A stretch of DNA of 64,000 nucleotides from CAYLNL01 sp964385175 (GCA_964385175.1 CAYLNL010000008.1:1-64000); one strand, 5' to 3'; shown: positions 27,874 through 37,166, counted from the first letter of the stretch. Numbers and translations are program-made. The notes: generated from the letters alone by a model not told the origin.

Positions 27874-28016
27874 GCCGATGATTAAAATCATCGGCTATTT
27901 TATTCAACCTATTTTTGTATTGGTACCGATAATTAAAATCATCGGTTTCTAATTACCGGCGGTTGAAACCGCCAGTTATCCTATCCTATTCAAAGCCGAC
28001 GGTTGAAACCATTGGC
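27874..28016. repeat. Cluster of four palindromic repeats between propeller genes
   Basis: Four related palindromes lie in the 264-base gap: 27874-27895 (core CGATGATTAAAATCATCG), 27925-27946 (core CGATAATTAAAATCATCG), 27958-27973 (GGCGGTTGAAACCGCC) and 27995-28016 (core GACGGTTGAAACCATT). Two sub-types share a spacer-like centre, GATTAAAATC or GGTTGAAACC, and most are followed by CTATTTTATT or a variant. Weaker copies occur near 26622, 27806 and 29230. Confidence 0.75.
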
Positions 28017-28029
28017 TATTTATTATTAT

Positions 28030-29130
28030 TTATTCTAAAACAACCTGTATCGCCTTCGCCTGCCCGGCTTTGGTTGGGTCTATGACAGGTAAATCGACAC
28101 GGTTATTGTGGTTGAGCCAATAACAGGGTACTTCGTCGCCACTGTTGTTATTGGTAAATCCTGCCGTGTAAATGGTATTTTCCATCACTTGTATGCCATG
28201 CGCCTCAGCAGGCCGGGTGGCGTCTATTACGGGCAGCCCTACGCGAATCCTGTTTTTCCAGTAATAGGGGCCATCGGTAATTGACATGGGATAGGGATAG
28301 TTAATACCCGCTGTGTATATATCTTTTCCTACGACGTCTATGCCGTATGCAGTTCCATATAAATCTGATAGATCAGTTCGATTGCCGTTTACCCAGAAAC
28401 AAGGCACGATCTCGCCATCGGTATTTTCGATAGAGCCGGCAACATACACGTCATCTTCAACTACCTTTATGGCATACGCCCATCCTGGCCTCCCGACTTC
28501 GGAAACCGGCAGGATAATGAGGGTGTCGTTCACCCAATAACAAGGTACTTCATTGGAAACGCCCGCAGTATAAATGGTACTCCCTACTACCTGTATGGCT
28601 TCTACGAAGCCGATACCAGGACCTAAGGTTGGTAAATCGACCCGGGTTTCGTTGATCCAGTAACAAGGAATAAAACCAGGGCTCTCCGGGTTCACCGAGT
28701 ATCCCCCGGTGAAAACGGCTCCCGGGGTGGCATAGATGGCAGTTGCTTTTCCGCCCAGGATGGGGTCTATGGTGGGTAAATCGATACGGACATCATTTTT
28801 CCAGTAACAGGGGACGAAAAAAAGATCGATCGGGTCGACAGAGCAGGAACCTGCGGTATAAACTATATTTCCTTCTACATATATAGCTTCTGCATAGGCA
28901 TCTTCCGTATCATACAAAACGGGCAGGTCTGTACGGGTATCGTTTTTCCAATAACAGGGTACAAAATCGCTGCTGTTATTTTGGGTATGGCCGGCTATAT
29001 AAATGGCAGTGGTAGTGGTTGATGAGGTATCTTCTTTCTCGCTACAGCCGCCCATAACCAGGGCGCTACATAGTATGAGCGCCTTACTTGCCAGAAGGTA
29101 GCTTTTTAGGAAATGTGGCTGGGTTTTCAT
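28030..29130 (-). CDS. Predicted seven-bladed beta-propeller lipoprotein, copy B
   Basis: The 366-residue paralogue has a lipobox (LVMGGCSEKEDTSS) and seven repeats (FVPCYWKN, FVPCYWKN, FIPCYWIN, EVPCYWVN, IVPCFWVN, DGPYYWKN, EVPCYWLN). It ends AKAIQVVLE. EKED after the Cys fits surface export. The stop codon is followed directly by the palindromic repeat cluster. Confidence 0.85.
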   Translation of the reverse strand: MKTQPHFLKSYLLASKALILCSALVMGGCSEKEDTSSTTTTAIYIAGHTQNNSSDFVPCYWKNDTRTDLPVLYDTEDAYAEAIYVEGNIVYTAGSCSVDPIDLFFVPCYWKNDVRIDLPTIDPILGGKATAIYATPGAVFTGGYSVNPESPGFIPCYWINETRVDLPTLGPGIGFVEAIQVVGSTIYTAGVSNEVPCYWVNDTLIILPVSEVGRPGWAYAIKVVEDDVYVAGSIENTDGEIVPCFWVNGNRTDLSDLYGTAYGIDVVGKDIYTAGINYPYPMSITDGPYYWKNRIRVGLPVIDATRPAEAHGIQVMENTIYTAGFTNNNSGDEVPCYWLNHNNRVDLPVIDPTKAGQAKAIQVVLE

Positions 29131-29252
29131 ACCTATTTTTATTGGGTTTCCTGGAACTTTTACGGGTTGGCGCTTTAGAATTTTTAATTTCTGGTTTAGC
29201 GTGTCTTGTTTTAGGTTTTTTTGAATGTTGACAGTTAAAATCTTGAGCTATT

Positions 29253-30353
29253 TTATTCTACTACAACCTGGATGTCTCGTGCTTGTCCAGATCTAGAGGG
29301 ATCTATGACTGGTAAATCAATTGGGGTATCATAATTAAGCCAATAACAAGGTCTAGAGATGCCATAATTTTCAGTATAGCCTGCTGTAAACACGGTATTT
29401 TCTAATACATCTATAGCAATGGCACGTCCATTATCTTCATATATAGGACCATCAATCGGTAAAATTATTAACGAGTCGTTTATCCAATAACACGGAGCAA
29501 TATCGGGATAACTATAAATATAACCTGACATATAAATATTTTTTCCCGCTACATTTATATCTGTAATGACCCCATGCATGTTTGGGATTGGGATCAATAA
29601 ATCTATTCGATTTCCGTTAAGCCAATAACAAGGTACAACTAAACCGGTAATATTATTATAAGAATAGCCAGTAACATAGACATCATTCCCTACTATTTTT
29701 ATCTCCATAGCCTCTCCGCCTTCACTTGGATCTAATGTGGGCAATGGTACGAGTGTATCATTGAGCCAATAACAGGGCACATGAATGCCATCATTTAGAG
29801 TGTAACCTGCTGTATAAATGTTATTTTCTACCACATCTATTGCTTCAGCAATTCCATAAGGAAATGGTGAAGGAAGTACCGGCAAATCTACACGGGTCTC
29901 ATTTATCCAATAGCAAGGTAGGTTTCCACACAATCCTGCAGTAAAAACAGCGTTTTCTGTAACTTCTATATCCAAAGCAAATCCACCGTAAATTGGAATT
30001 GAAACAGGTAAATCAATGCGTGTCTCATTCATCCAATAACAAGGAACTGTTTCGCCAGTAGCTCTTACACTATAACCTGCGGTATAAACTATATTTTCTG
30101 TTACTTCTATTGCAAAGGCGAGTCCGCTTCGGTTGGGATCTATCACAGGTAAATCAACCCGTTCTTCGTTTTTCCAATAGCAGGGAACATTGTCATTAGA
30201 TGCATTATAAGTAGAACCGGCCGTATAAACGGTAACAATGCCGGGTGCAGGGTCTTCTTTTTTGGTGCAGCCGCTTAGGAGCAGGATGCTAAAGGCTATC
30301 AGTGCCCTGTTTGCCACAGCAGGGATTTTTTGGAGGGGTGTTTGTGGTTTCAT
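29253..30353 (-). CDS. Predicted seven-bladed beta-propeller lipoprotein, copy A
   Basis: The 366-residue paralogue has a lipobox (LLLSGCTKKEDPAP) and seven CYW repeats (NVPCYWKN, TVPCYWMN, NLPCYWIN, HVPCYWLN, VVPCYWLN, IAPCYWIN, SRPCYWLN), ending ARDIQVVVE. It is closest to copy D: both end in almost the same DNA around the stop codon, which suggests recent duplication. It is 62 bases downstream of the second barrel gene, so likely in the same transcript. Confidence 0.85.
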   Translation of the reverse strand: MKPQTPLQKIPAVANRALIAFSILLLSGCTKKEDPAPGIVTVYTAGSTYNASNDNVPCYWKNEERVDLPVIDPNRSGLAFAIEVTENIVYTAGYSVRATGETVPCYWMNETRIDLPVSIPIYGGFALDIEVTENAVFTAGLCGNLPCYWINETRVDLPVLPSPFPYGIAEAIDVVENNIYTAGYTLNDGIHVPCYWLNDTLVPLPTLDPSEGGEAMEIKIVGNDVYVTGYSYNNITGLVVPCYWLNGNRIDLLIPIPNMHGVITDINVAGKNIYMSGYIYSYPDIAPCYWINDSLIILPIDGPIYEDNGRAIAIDVLENTVFTAGYTENYGISRPCYWLNYDTPIDLPVIDPSRSGQARDIQVVVE

Positions 30354-30415
30354 AGAATTTTGTTTTTAAGGGGTGTGTATTTATTTGATGATTTTGAAAT
30401 TTTTTAATTCGTGGT

Positions 30416-32056
30416 TTAAGTTTTTTTGAGGTCGAACAACTTGGAAAATTCCAGCTTGGTGGACAGGTTTACGGTTACGATGGGTTTGCGCTCATCGCCC
30501 AGGAATTTACGGACATCGCTACCTAACTTGATACCGAGGCTTTTCTTGGGATTGATGATGATGTTGAACTGGAAGGCAGTGAACAAACGGGGGTCTAACT
30601 TGTCTTCTACAATCTGGATGTAATCGTAATCGGGAATGCCGGTGTAAAAGGAGGTAAACACGGGGTAGGGTCCTGGGTAGCCGGCGCCGAAAATAGGATT
30701 GAGGATTACTTCAAAGTCGCCCCCGGGATTGCGATATAGCATGGGGAAGCCTACGCCAAGATAGCCTTCCCAGTACTTGGAGTTTACCTCGGCGGGGAGC
30801 GGACGCCGCGTAGCGAAATCTAAGGGATAGGAGGTGATTTCGGTGGACAGGATGGATTGATAGATGATTTCGTAGTTGTATTTTTCCCGCCGCTCTATGG
30901 CTTCCAGGTGAGGGGTTATAAAGACATTAAAATTGTGGACGTCTATGATTTTGTAGGGGATTTCAAAATAGAAGCCTAAACTTTCGGTGGAGATACTGGG
31001 CGCCATCCCGGTTTCTATGAGGTTGAATACCTGGCCCGATGCGGTTTCATCCACTAATTCATAATGGGTAGGTCGCAAAATAAACTCTTCCAGGTAGCGG
31101 GAGGTGGTGTTTTTATAGAGCCCCGCCCGCAGTCCCCAGCGACTTTTGAAGAGGTTGAAAAGGGAAATATCCACCTGGTAATAAATATCCTTGGCTTCGA
31201 AATTGGTAGAAAACTCAAAGTTGGTTCCGAGGAAAAAACTGTAGCTGGCATCGGCGCTGTTCATTTTTTTCAGGCGGATATCGGTGGCGCTTCGTGAGGC
31301 ATCTATTTCGACCGGGTGTTCCGATTGGCGTTCTACTTCAGAAAGTTCCAATTCCACTAAGGGACTATTGTTGAGGGCTTCTTTTATTTTTTCGTAGAGT
31401 TCGGGGTGGGTTGCTTTTTCAATCAATAAACTGTGAAGGGAAGCACTGCCGGCTATGGGAAAACTATAGAGACCATCGGCTTCCTTTATTCCCTTAATGT
31501 TTACTTTTGCAACGGCTTTATCGGCTTCTATGGGAACGTAACCGGTGGCGTTGAGGCGAAAGGGAATTTCAATTTTTTCGTCGTCTGCCAGGTCTTTTTG
31601 CAGGGTATTTCCAGATACCGGGGCAATGCTGATGTATGATTTTTCGGCGGGAGTTTTATTTATAAATACGGCATGGGTATTTTGGGAGATAACAAAGGCG
31701 GGGTTGTCTCCTTTTTTTCTCAAAAGGAGGCTAAATTGTTGCTTGTCTTTAAGGGCTTTTATTTGTATGGGGATTTGTATTTCTATTTCTTCCCGGTAAG
31801 CTTCCGGGAAAATTACCTTGTCTATTCCGCGGGTGGCGGTTACGCCCATAACGGTGGGATCTTCCAGGTCGCTGACAATTTCCAGCATAATGGGAGCGGG
31901 AGAACGGTAGGCGTCCATGCTGTTGACTTGTATGCCAATTTTTAACACATTTTTGGAAGCGTCTAAAAACTGGTGGGTTTCTGTGAATTGAACGGTGGTT
32001 TGGGCGAGCGCTCCTGCGCTGGCGAACAACGCTATAAGGGTATGGATTGTTTTCAT
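30416..32056 (-). CDS. Secreted two-domain protein with predicted outer-membrane barrel, copy 2
   Basis: The 546-residue protein has a signal peptide (MKTIHTLIALFASAGALAQ). An N-terminal part (about 20-260) looks Ig/Calx-like (TTVQFTETHQFLDASKNVLK). The C-terminal half alternates polar and hydrophobic residues with frequent aromatics, like a porin-type barrel: YSFFLGTNFEFSTNFEAKDI, NLFKSRWGLRAGLYKN, STESLGFYFEIPYKI. It is a paralogue of the gene one base upstream. No known family is recognised. It might anchor or export the lipoproteins that follow; that is inference. Confidence 0.78.
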   Translation of the reverse strand: MKTIHTLIALFASAGALAQTTVQFTETHQFLDASKNVLKIGIQVNSMDAYRSPAPIMLEIVSDLEDPTVMGVTATRGIDKVIFPEAYREEIEIQIPIQIKALKDKQQFSLLLRKKGDNPAFVISQNTHAVFINKTPAEKSYISIAPVSGNTLQKDLADDEKIEIPFRLNATGYVPIEADKAVAKVNIKGIKEADGLYSFPIAGSASLHSLLIEKATHPELYEKIKEALNNSPLVELELSEVERQSEHPVEIDASRSATDIRLKKMNSADASYSFFLGTNFEFSTNFEAKDIYYQVDISLFNLFKSRWGLRAGLYKNTTSRYLEEFILRPTHYELVDETASGQVFNLIETGMAPSISTESLGFYFEIPYKIIDVHNFNVFITPHLEAIERREKYNYEIIYQSILSTEITSYPLDFATRRPLPAEVNSKYWEGYLGVGFPMLYRNPGGDFEVILNPIFGAGYPGPYPVFTSFYTGIPDYDYIQIVEDKLDPRLFTAFQFNIIINPKKSLGIKLGSDVRKFLGDERKPIVTVNLSTKLEFSKLFDLKKT

Positions 32057-32057
32057 A

Positions 32058-33749
32058 TTAGTTGGCTCCGGTTAAACTCATAATACCTGATAGATCGAGC
32101 ATGGTAGCGATGTTTACGCTTACAATGGGTTTTTGGTCTCCGTAAAAATATTTTCGTACATCGCTGCCTAATTTTATGCCTAAGGTTTCTTTGGCGCTTA
32201 TGGAAAGATAGAACTGGAAGGCGCTGAAAAAAGATAGGCCGGCGCCATCGGTTGTGCCAAACAGTACGCTATCGGTTGATTTGCGGGGGTAGCCGGTTCC
32301 GAGGATGGGGCTAATGTAAACCTCAAAGCCTTTGTCGGTATCGCGGTATAGCATGGGGAAGCCTACTCCCAGGTAGCTATCCCAGTATTGAATAGTATTT
32401 TCTAACCAGGTGGGGGCGTACTTTAAACTGGTAACGGGGTCGGTTACGGGAACAATAATGGTTTCTTCGGTGCCTTCGCTCACTACCTCGTAGGTGTATT
32501 TTTCGATGCGTTTGATGAGTTCTATGTGGGGTGAAATAAAAGCGCGGAAGTAGCCTGCTTCCACCACTTTATAGGGCACCTGGAAGTAAAATCCCAAGCT
32601 TTCCGTAGAAACGTTGGCTACCACATCTAATACCCTGCGCTTGTAGATAATGTCCTGGGAATTGTGTTCTACCAGTTCGTTGTTTACCCATTCGTAGCGA
32701 AACGACTCTTCTAAGGAACGAGAGTTGTTGGTTTTATAAATCCCGGCCCGCAAACCCCATTGGTTCCTGAATAAATTGTAGAGCGATACATCCATTTCGT
32801 AGTAGGCTTCTTCAAACTTAAAATTGTTATTAAAGTCAAAATTCACCCCTGCAAAAAAACTGTAGCGCGTATCTAAGCTATCTACTTTTTTTTCTTCGGC
32901 AGCAAACCGGTCGGCTGCAAAGAGGCCTGTGAGCATCGACTCCGGCTTCTGGGTGCTGTAGTAGGTAGATCTTCCCAAAGGATCTATTTCAATGGCATGT
33001 TGGGGCGGACGGGTTATTTCGGAGATTTCCAATTCAATCGGTTGCTTGCTGTTCAATAAACCCATTAGTTTTTTATACAGTTCGGGGTTTTTCTTTTTTT
33101 CTACCGTAAAGGTATGGGCAGATTCGGCGCCCGCCATCGGAAAAACGGCTGTTGCTTCGCCGTCTTCCATTCCTTTTATGGTTACTTTTGCCAGGGTATT
33201 ATCTCCTTCTACCGGGATGTAGTAGCCGTTGGTTTGAATTTTAAAGGGTAGGTCTATCTTATCCTTGCCTGCAAAATCAGTTTTTGAAGCCTCATCTAAT
33301 GCAGAGACAATGCCTACATACGATTTGTTTACGGCGCTTTTGTTCAATATCACCGTGTGAACACCCTGTACAATTTCAAAATTTTTGTTCACTCCTTTTT
33401 TTCGGATATACAGGCTAAAACTTTTATGGGCTTGCAGGGCCTCCCAGTTAACGGGGAGTTGTAGCTCTTCGCCTGTAACAGGGTAGTTTTTAAGGACAAT
33501 AACTTTGTCCATCACCTGGGCGGCGGTTATGCCTACGGCGCTTACATCTTCCAGGTCGCTGAATATTTCCAGGATAATGGGCTCTTCAGACTTGTATTCC
33601 GCCCGGTTATTGACGAGGATTTTAACTTTCAAAGACCCGTTCGAAACATCAAAAAACTGGTTGGGTTCTGAAAATTGAACAGTGGTTTGAGCAACTATTC
33701 CTGTCAAAGACAGGGACAGCAAGAATACGAAGGGATACTTTACTTTCAT
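32058..33749 (-). CDS. Secreted two-domain protein with predicted outer-membrane barrel, copy 1
   Basis: The 563-residue protein has a signal peptide ending VAQ and the same two halves as its downstream paralogue (gap 1 base). Shared landmarks are TTVQFSEPNQFFDVSNGSLK near the N-terminus, NLFRNQWGLRAGIYKTNNSR and STESLGFYFQVPYKVVEA in the barrel half, YWDSYLGVGFPMLYRDT, and GIKLGSDVRKYFYGDQKPIV near the end. It is the first gene of the seven-gene secreted block, with a promoter-like signal 177 bases upstream. Confidence 0.78.
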   Translation of the reverse strand: MKVKYPFVFLLSLSLTGIVAQTTVQFSEPNQFFDVSNGSLKVKILVNNRAEYKSEEPIILEIFSDLEDVSAVGITAAQVMDKVIVLKNYPVTGEELQLPVNWEALQAHKSFSLYIRKKGVNKNFEIVQGVHTVILNKSAVNKSYVGIVSALDEASKTDFAGKDKIDLPFKIQTNGYYIPVEGDNTLAKVTIKGMEDGEATAVFPMAGAESAHTFTVEKKKNPELYKKLMGLLNSKQPIELEISEITRPPQHAIEIDPLGRSTYYSTQKPESMLTGLFAADRFAAEEKKVDSLDTRYSFFAGVNFDFNNNFKFEEAYYEMDVSLYNLFRNQWGLRAGIYKTNNSRSLEESFRYEWVNNELVEHNSQDIIYKRRVLDVVANVSTESLGFYFQVPYKVVEAGYFRAFISPHIELIKRIEKYTYEVVSEGTEETIIVPVTDPVTSLKYAPTWLENTIQYWDSYLGVGFPMLYRDTDKGFEVYISPILGTGYPRKSTDSVLFGTTDGAGLSFFSAFQFYLSISAKETLGIKLGSDVRKYFYGDQKPIVSVNIATMLDLSGIMSLTGAN

Positions 33750-34055
33750 AACCTTTACTATTTATTAAACCTTTACCAAGAAGTTATAACCCCTCAGTAG
33801 TTAACTTTTTTCTTTTCCCAGTAGCAGGTTATCCGAAAGCTTTTGTAAGAGTTATTTGTAGGTATTTTTTAGTGGCCCGGTTGGCGTTATGACTTTGTTA
33901 GTATCAAGGTAACTCTTCAACAGAACAAATGTATAAAAAATATTAATGAAATAAACAAATTTTTAAAAGAAAAAAGATGGAAAAATTTTATCGTGTAGTT
34001 TCCATGCGGTACTACTTGAGGCAATAAGAGGTATTTTGTAGAGGATGATTGGTTT
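33750..34055. other. 306-base intergenic region upstream of the secreted block
   Basis: The region between the barrel gene and the DUF420 gene is AT-rich, most of all at 33925-33975. It holds one promoter-like signal (minus strand, 33926-33959), which implies a leader of about 170 bases for the secreted block. No small gene or hairpin was recognised. Confidence 0.5.
33926..33959 (-). promoter_or_regulatory. Promoter of the secreted-protein block
   Basis: On the minus strand TTTG (33956-33959) is followed after 22 bases by TACATTTG (33926-33933), an exact TAnnTTTG. It reads towards the first barrel gene. Confidence 0.55.
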
Positions 34056-34580
34056 TTAATAATACGGCGCTATTAAAAGATATACCGCTACGCCGCTTAC
34101 CGTAACGTAGAGCCATAGCGGAAAAGCTATTTTTGCCAGCTTCCGGTGCTTGTCGAACTGCGCGCCTAAAGCCCTTATATAGGTAATCAATACCAAGGGA
34201 ATAACAGCGATAGAAAGGAGAATATGTGAAATCAACGTAAAATAGTAGAAATACCGCAGCGCGCCAACACCACCGTACCGGGTGGGGTTTGAGGTACTAT
34301 GATACGCGATATAGAGGATGAGGAAGAGCGCCGAAAGGATAAGGCAGCTTTTCATAAGGCGTTCATGCCATTTGCGCTTCCCGGTTTTAATCATCCAAAG
34401 CGCTGTTAGGAGCAGTATCGCCGTAATTCCATTGATAGTTGCGTAAATGGGCGGTAAGAAAGTGAGCGGTTTGGCATTGGGTATTTTTATCCCGAATAAC
34501 AGGGCTACTGCCAGGGGGATGACAATAGAAAGCACAACAATCCATCGGTTTTGCTTTTTGAGAGAATCGGCTGGGGGCAT
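34056..34580 (-). CDS. DUF420 membrane protein (CtaM-like)
   Basis: The 174-residue protein has about five transmembrane helices (WIVVLSIVIPLAVALLFGI, ATINGITAILLLTALWMI, LILSALFLILYIAYHST, YYFTLISHILLSIAVIPLVL, FPLWLYVTVSGVAVYLLIA) with conserved His residues (KWHERLM, AYHSTS, ISHILL). This matches DUF420, whose member CtaM acts in cytochrome oxidase maturation. No oxidase genes are in the window. It borders the secreted block. Confidence 0.88.
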   Translation of the reverse strand: MPPADSLKKQNRWIVVLSIVIPLAVALLFGIKIPNAKPLTFLPPIYATINGITAILLLTALWMIKTGKRKWHERLMKSCLILSALFLILYIAYHSTSNPTRYGGVGALRYFYYFTLISHILLSIAVIPLVLITYIRALGAQFDKHRKLAKIAFPLWLYVTVSGVAVYLLIAPYY

Positions 34581-34640
34581 GGGTAGGGTTTTTATAATTT
34601 AGGGTTGAGAATTGGGGATGTCTTTTGGTCTTGGTTTCAT

Positions 34641-35609
34641 TTACACCCCGCCACGCAACTGTTTCTCAAGCGTTTCTGTAATGGTGTTGAGGACTTCAAA
34701 AGCGGTTTCGGCCATTTTATTTCCCCGTTCATCTAATAAGGGATTCACTTCGGCAATTTCAATACATATAGTTTTTTTAGTTTCCAGTAATCGTTGAATA
34801 ATGCTTATTACCTCATACGGGTCGAATCCTTTAGGTACCGGGGTGCCCGTGCCTCGTGAAATTAAATCGCAATCTAAGCTGTCCACATCAAATGAAATAT
34901 AAATGCTATGGCACTTTGAGAGCCGTTTCACGGTTTCCTTCATACATATATCTATACCCCGGTAGCGAATTTCGGGGACGGTGTAGTTTTTAATCCCCAG
35001 CCGCATCATTTGGTTATCCTCGGGGATTTCGGTGCTGCGAACTCCAAAATACACCAAATTTTGCGGGAGAAATTTGGGGCCGGAAATACCTACATTTTGT
35101 AGGGAGTTCCATAATTTCTCAGTTCTTTTATCAACTTTGTTCACAGCATCTTCCCGGTTATCATTACCTAAGGCCGCTCCGAGCGGCATACCATGAATAT
35201 TCCCGGTAGGAGATGTATAAGGAGAATGCAAATCGGCATGAGCGTCAATCCAAACTACGCCGATTTGTTTTTCGGGTTGGGCGGCTTTTATCCCGCTAAT
35301 GGTTCCCAGGGCAGAAGAATGGTCGCCGGAAAGGACGATGGGAAAGGTATTTTCATGCAGGCTTTTAGAAACTGCCTCGCTCACCCGGGTGCATTGTTCT
35401 ACCACGTGCCCAATTCGTTTTGCAAAGGAGTTCATCACCTTTTTGTAAACCGATTCATTGCGGGTGGGTATATCTACATGCTCGTATCGGTTAAAATAAT
35501 CATTGCCTGCATTTATGGCGGCTATTTCAATAGCATCAATGCCCATATCGGCGCCGCGGACACCGGCTCCAATATCCGACCTGTTTTTTATGATTCGTAT
35601 GGATTTCAT
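34641..35609 (-). CDS. Arginase
   Basis: The 322-residue protein belongs to the ureohydrolase family, which hydrolyses arginine to ornithine and urea with a di-manganese centre. The metal motifs are all present: SGDHSSALGTISG, WIDAHADLHSP and SFDVDSLDCDL. TGNIHGMPLGAALG also follows arginases more closely than agmatinases. It is 41 bases downstream of citrate synthase. Agmatinase or formimidoylglutamase activity is a less likely alternative. Confidence 0.9.
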   Translation of the reverse strand: MKSIRIIKNRSDIGAGVRGADMGIDAIEIAAINAGNDYFNRYEHVDIPTRNESVYKKVMNSFAKRIGHVVEQCTRVSEAVSKSLHENTFPIVLSGDHSSALGTISGIKAAQPEKQIGVVWIDAHADLHSPYTSPTGNIHGMPLGAALGNDNREDAVNKVDKRTEKLWNSLQNVGISGPKFLPQNLVYFGVRSTEIPEDNQMMRLGIKNYTVPEIRYRGIDICMKETVKRLSKCHSIYISFDVDSLDCDLISRGTGTPVPKGFDPYEVISIIQRLLETKKTICIEIAEVNPLLDERGNKMAETAFEVLNTITETLEKQLRGGV

Positions 35610-35650
35610 ACATTTTATAGAAAGATGAGTTTTCCTTTTTTCAGCTTTCT

Positions 35651-36934
35651 TCAGCGTTGAGCAATCGGGGTAAAAGGCCTGTATGGCTCTCCCGTATATA
35701 CCTGCCTGGGACGTCCCAGCGGTTCGCCGTTAAGGCGCATTTCGCGCCATTGCGCTATCCAACCCGGCAATCGCCCAATGGCGAACATAACGGTGAACAT
35801 ATCTGTAGGAATGTCTAACGCCCTATAAATAATACCAGAATAAAAATCTACGTTGGGGTATAAACTTCTCGATTTGAAATACTCGTCTTCTAAAGCGGTT
35901 TTTTCTAATTTTTTGGCGATTTCTAATATAGGATCTTTCACCCCCAGGCTTTCTAATACAGAGTCGGCCGCTTTTTTGATAATAATAGCGCGAGGGTCGA
36001 AATTTTTATAAACGCGGTGTCCAAAACCCATCAAGCGGAAAGGGTCATTCTTATCTTTGGCTTTAGCAATGTATTTTTCCACATTCCCCCCATCATCGCG
36101 TATAGCTTCGAGCATTTCTATAACGGCTTGATTGGCGCCACCGTGCAAGGGGCCCCACAGGGCGGAAACGCCTGCGGAAATGGAGGCAAACAAGCCTGCA
36201 TGAGAAGAGCCTACCATTCGCACAGTAGAGGTAGAGCAATTTTGCTCATGGTCGGCGTGGAGAATGAGCAGTTTATCTAAAGCATCTACTACAATAGGGT
36301 CTATTATATATGGTTCTGTGGGAATGGAAAACATTAATTGTAAAAAGTTTTCTATGTACCCTTTGGTATTATCGTAATAATTCAAGGGAAATCCTTCTCT
36401 CTTTCTATGCACCCAGGAAGCCAGTACCAGGAACTTACCCAGCGTTTTGCAAACGGCGTTATACATATCCTGTTCCGATTTTACGTTTACGGGCTTAGGG
36501 TTGAAAGCGGTTAGAGCACTGGTGAGCGATGCAAGAACACCCATAGGGTGAGCAGATTTTGGAAACCCATCCAGAATATTCTTCATTTCCTCATTTACGA
36601 GGGTGTATTTATGAATAGTAGTATGAAAATCCTGGAATTGCTTTTGCGTGGGCAGTTCTCCAAAAATAAGCAGGTAAGCTACTTCTAAAAAATTAGATTG
36701 CCCGGCTAATTCTTCAATAGCATAGCCACGGTAGCGCAAGATGCCTTTTTCTCCATCTAAATAGGTAACACTGCTCGTGCAAGACCCTGTGTTTTTATAA
36801 CCCGGATCAAGAGTAATCATTCCGGTTGCATCGCGCAGGGTGTTAATGTCAATAGCATATTCTTCTTCTGTGCCTCCCAGTACCGGGAATTCGTACCGGT
36901 TGCCGTTATATTCTAGTATCGCTTTGTTCAACAT
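35651..36934 (-). CDS. gltA: Citrate synthase
   Basis: The 427-residue protein is a hexameric-type citrate synthase, condensing acetyl-CoA and oxaloacetate at entry to the TCA cycle. Active-site motifs are WGPLHGGANQAV (His), MGFGHRVYKNFDPR (His) and YPNVDFYSGI (Asp). The N-terminal beta-rich domain of the longer bacterial form is present (LEYNGNRYEFPVLGGTEEEY). A -7 element lies 39 bases upstream. Confidence 0.97.
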   Translation of the reverse strand: MLNKAILEYNGNRYEFPVLGGTEEEYAIDINTLRDATGMITLDPGYKNTGSCTSSVTYLDGEKGILRYRGYAIEELAGQSNFLEVAYLLIFGELPTQKQFQDFHTTIHKYTLVNEEMKNILDGFPKSAHPMGVLASLTSALTAFNPKPVNVKSEQDMYNAVCKTLGKFLVLASWVHRKREGFPLNYYDNTKGYIENFLQLMFSIPTEPYIIDPIVVDALDKLLILHADHEQNCSTSTVRMVGSSHAGLFASISAGVSALWGPLHGGANQAVIEMLEAIRDDGGNVEKYIAKAKDKNDPFRLMGFGHRVYKNFDPRAIIIKKAADSVLESLGVKDPILEIAKKLEKTALEDEYFKSRSLYPNVDFYSGIIYRALDIPTDMFTVMFAIGRLPGWIAQWREMRLNGEPLGRPRQVYTGEPYRPFTPIAQR

Positions 36935-36972
36935 GGTTTTTATAAATAGATTTAATTGTTTTGAGAATGCCG

Positions 36973-36980
36973 CAAAGATA
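36973..36980 (-). promoter_or_regulatory. Promoter -7 element of citrate synthase
   Basis: TATCTTTG on the minus strand matches TAnnTTTG and lies 38 bases before the ATG. No clear -33 TTG was found. Confidence 0.5.
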
Positions 36981-37166
36981 CAAAAGAAAGCGCTAATAAC
37001 GGCTTGTTACAGGTGTTTTACAGGAGTTTCTATCTCAAGAAGGCGATTTGAGGTATTGGAAATGATTTACTATTATAATTTTATGCCTATTTTAAAATAG
37101 GTATAAAATGAAGCAGTCCGTTTTAAGGAAGGGGGATTAAGGGGGTAAAGGGAAACAAGGTTAATT

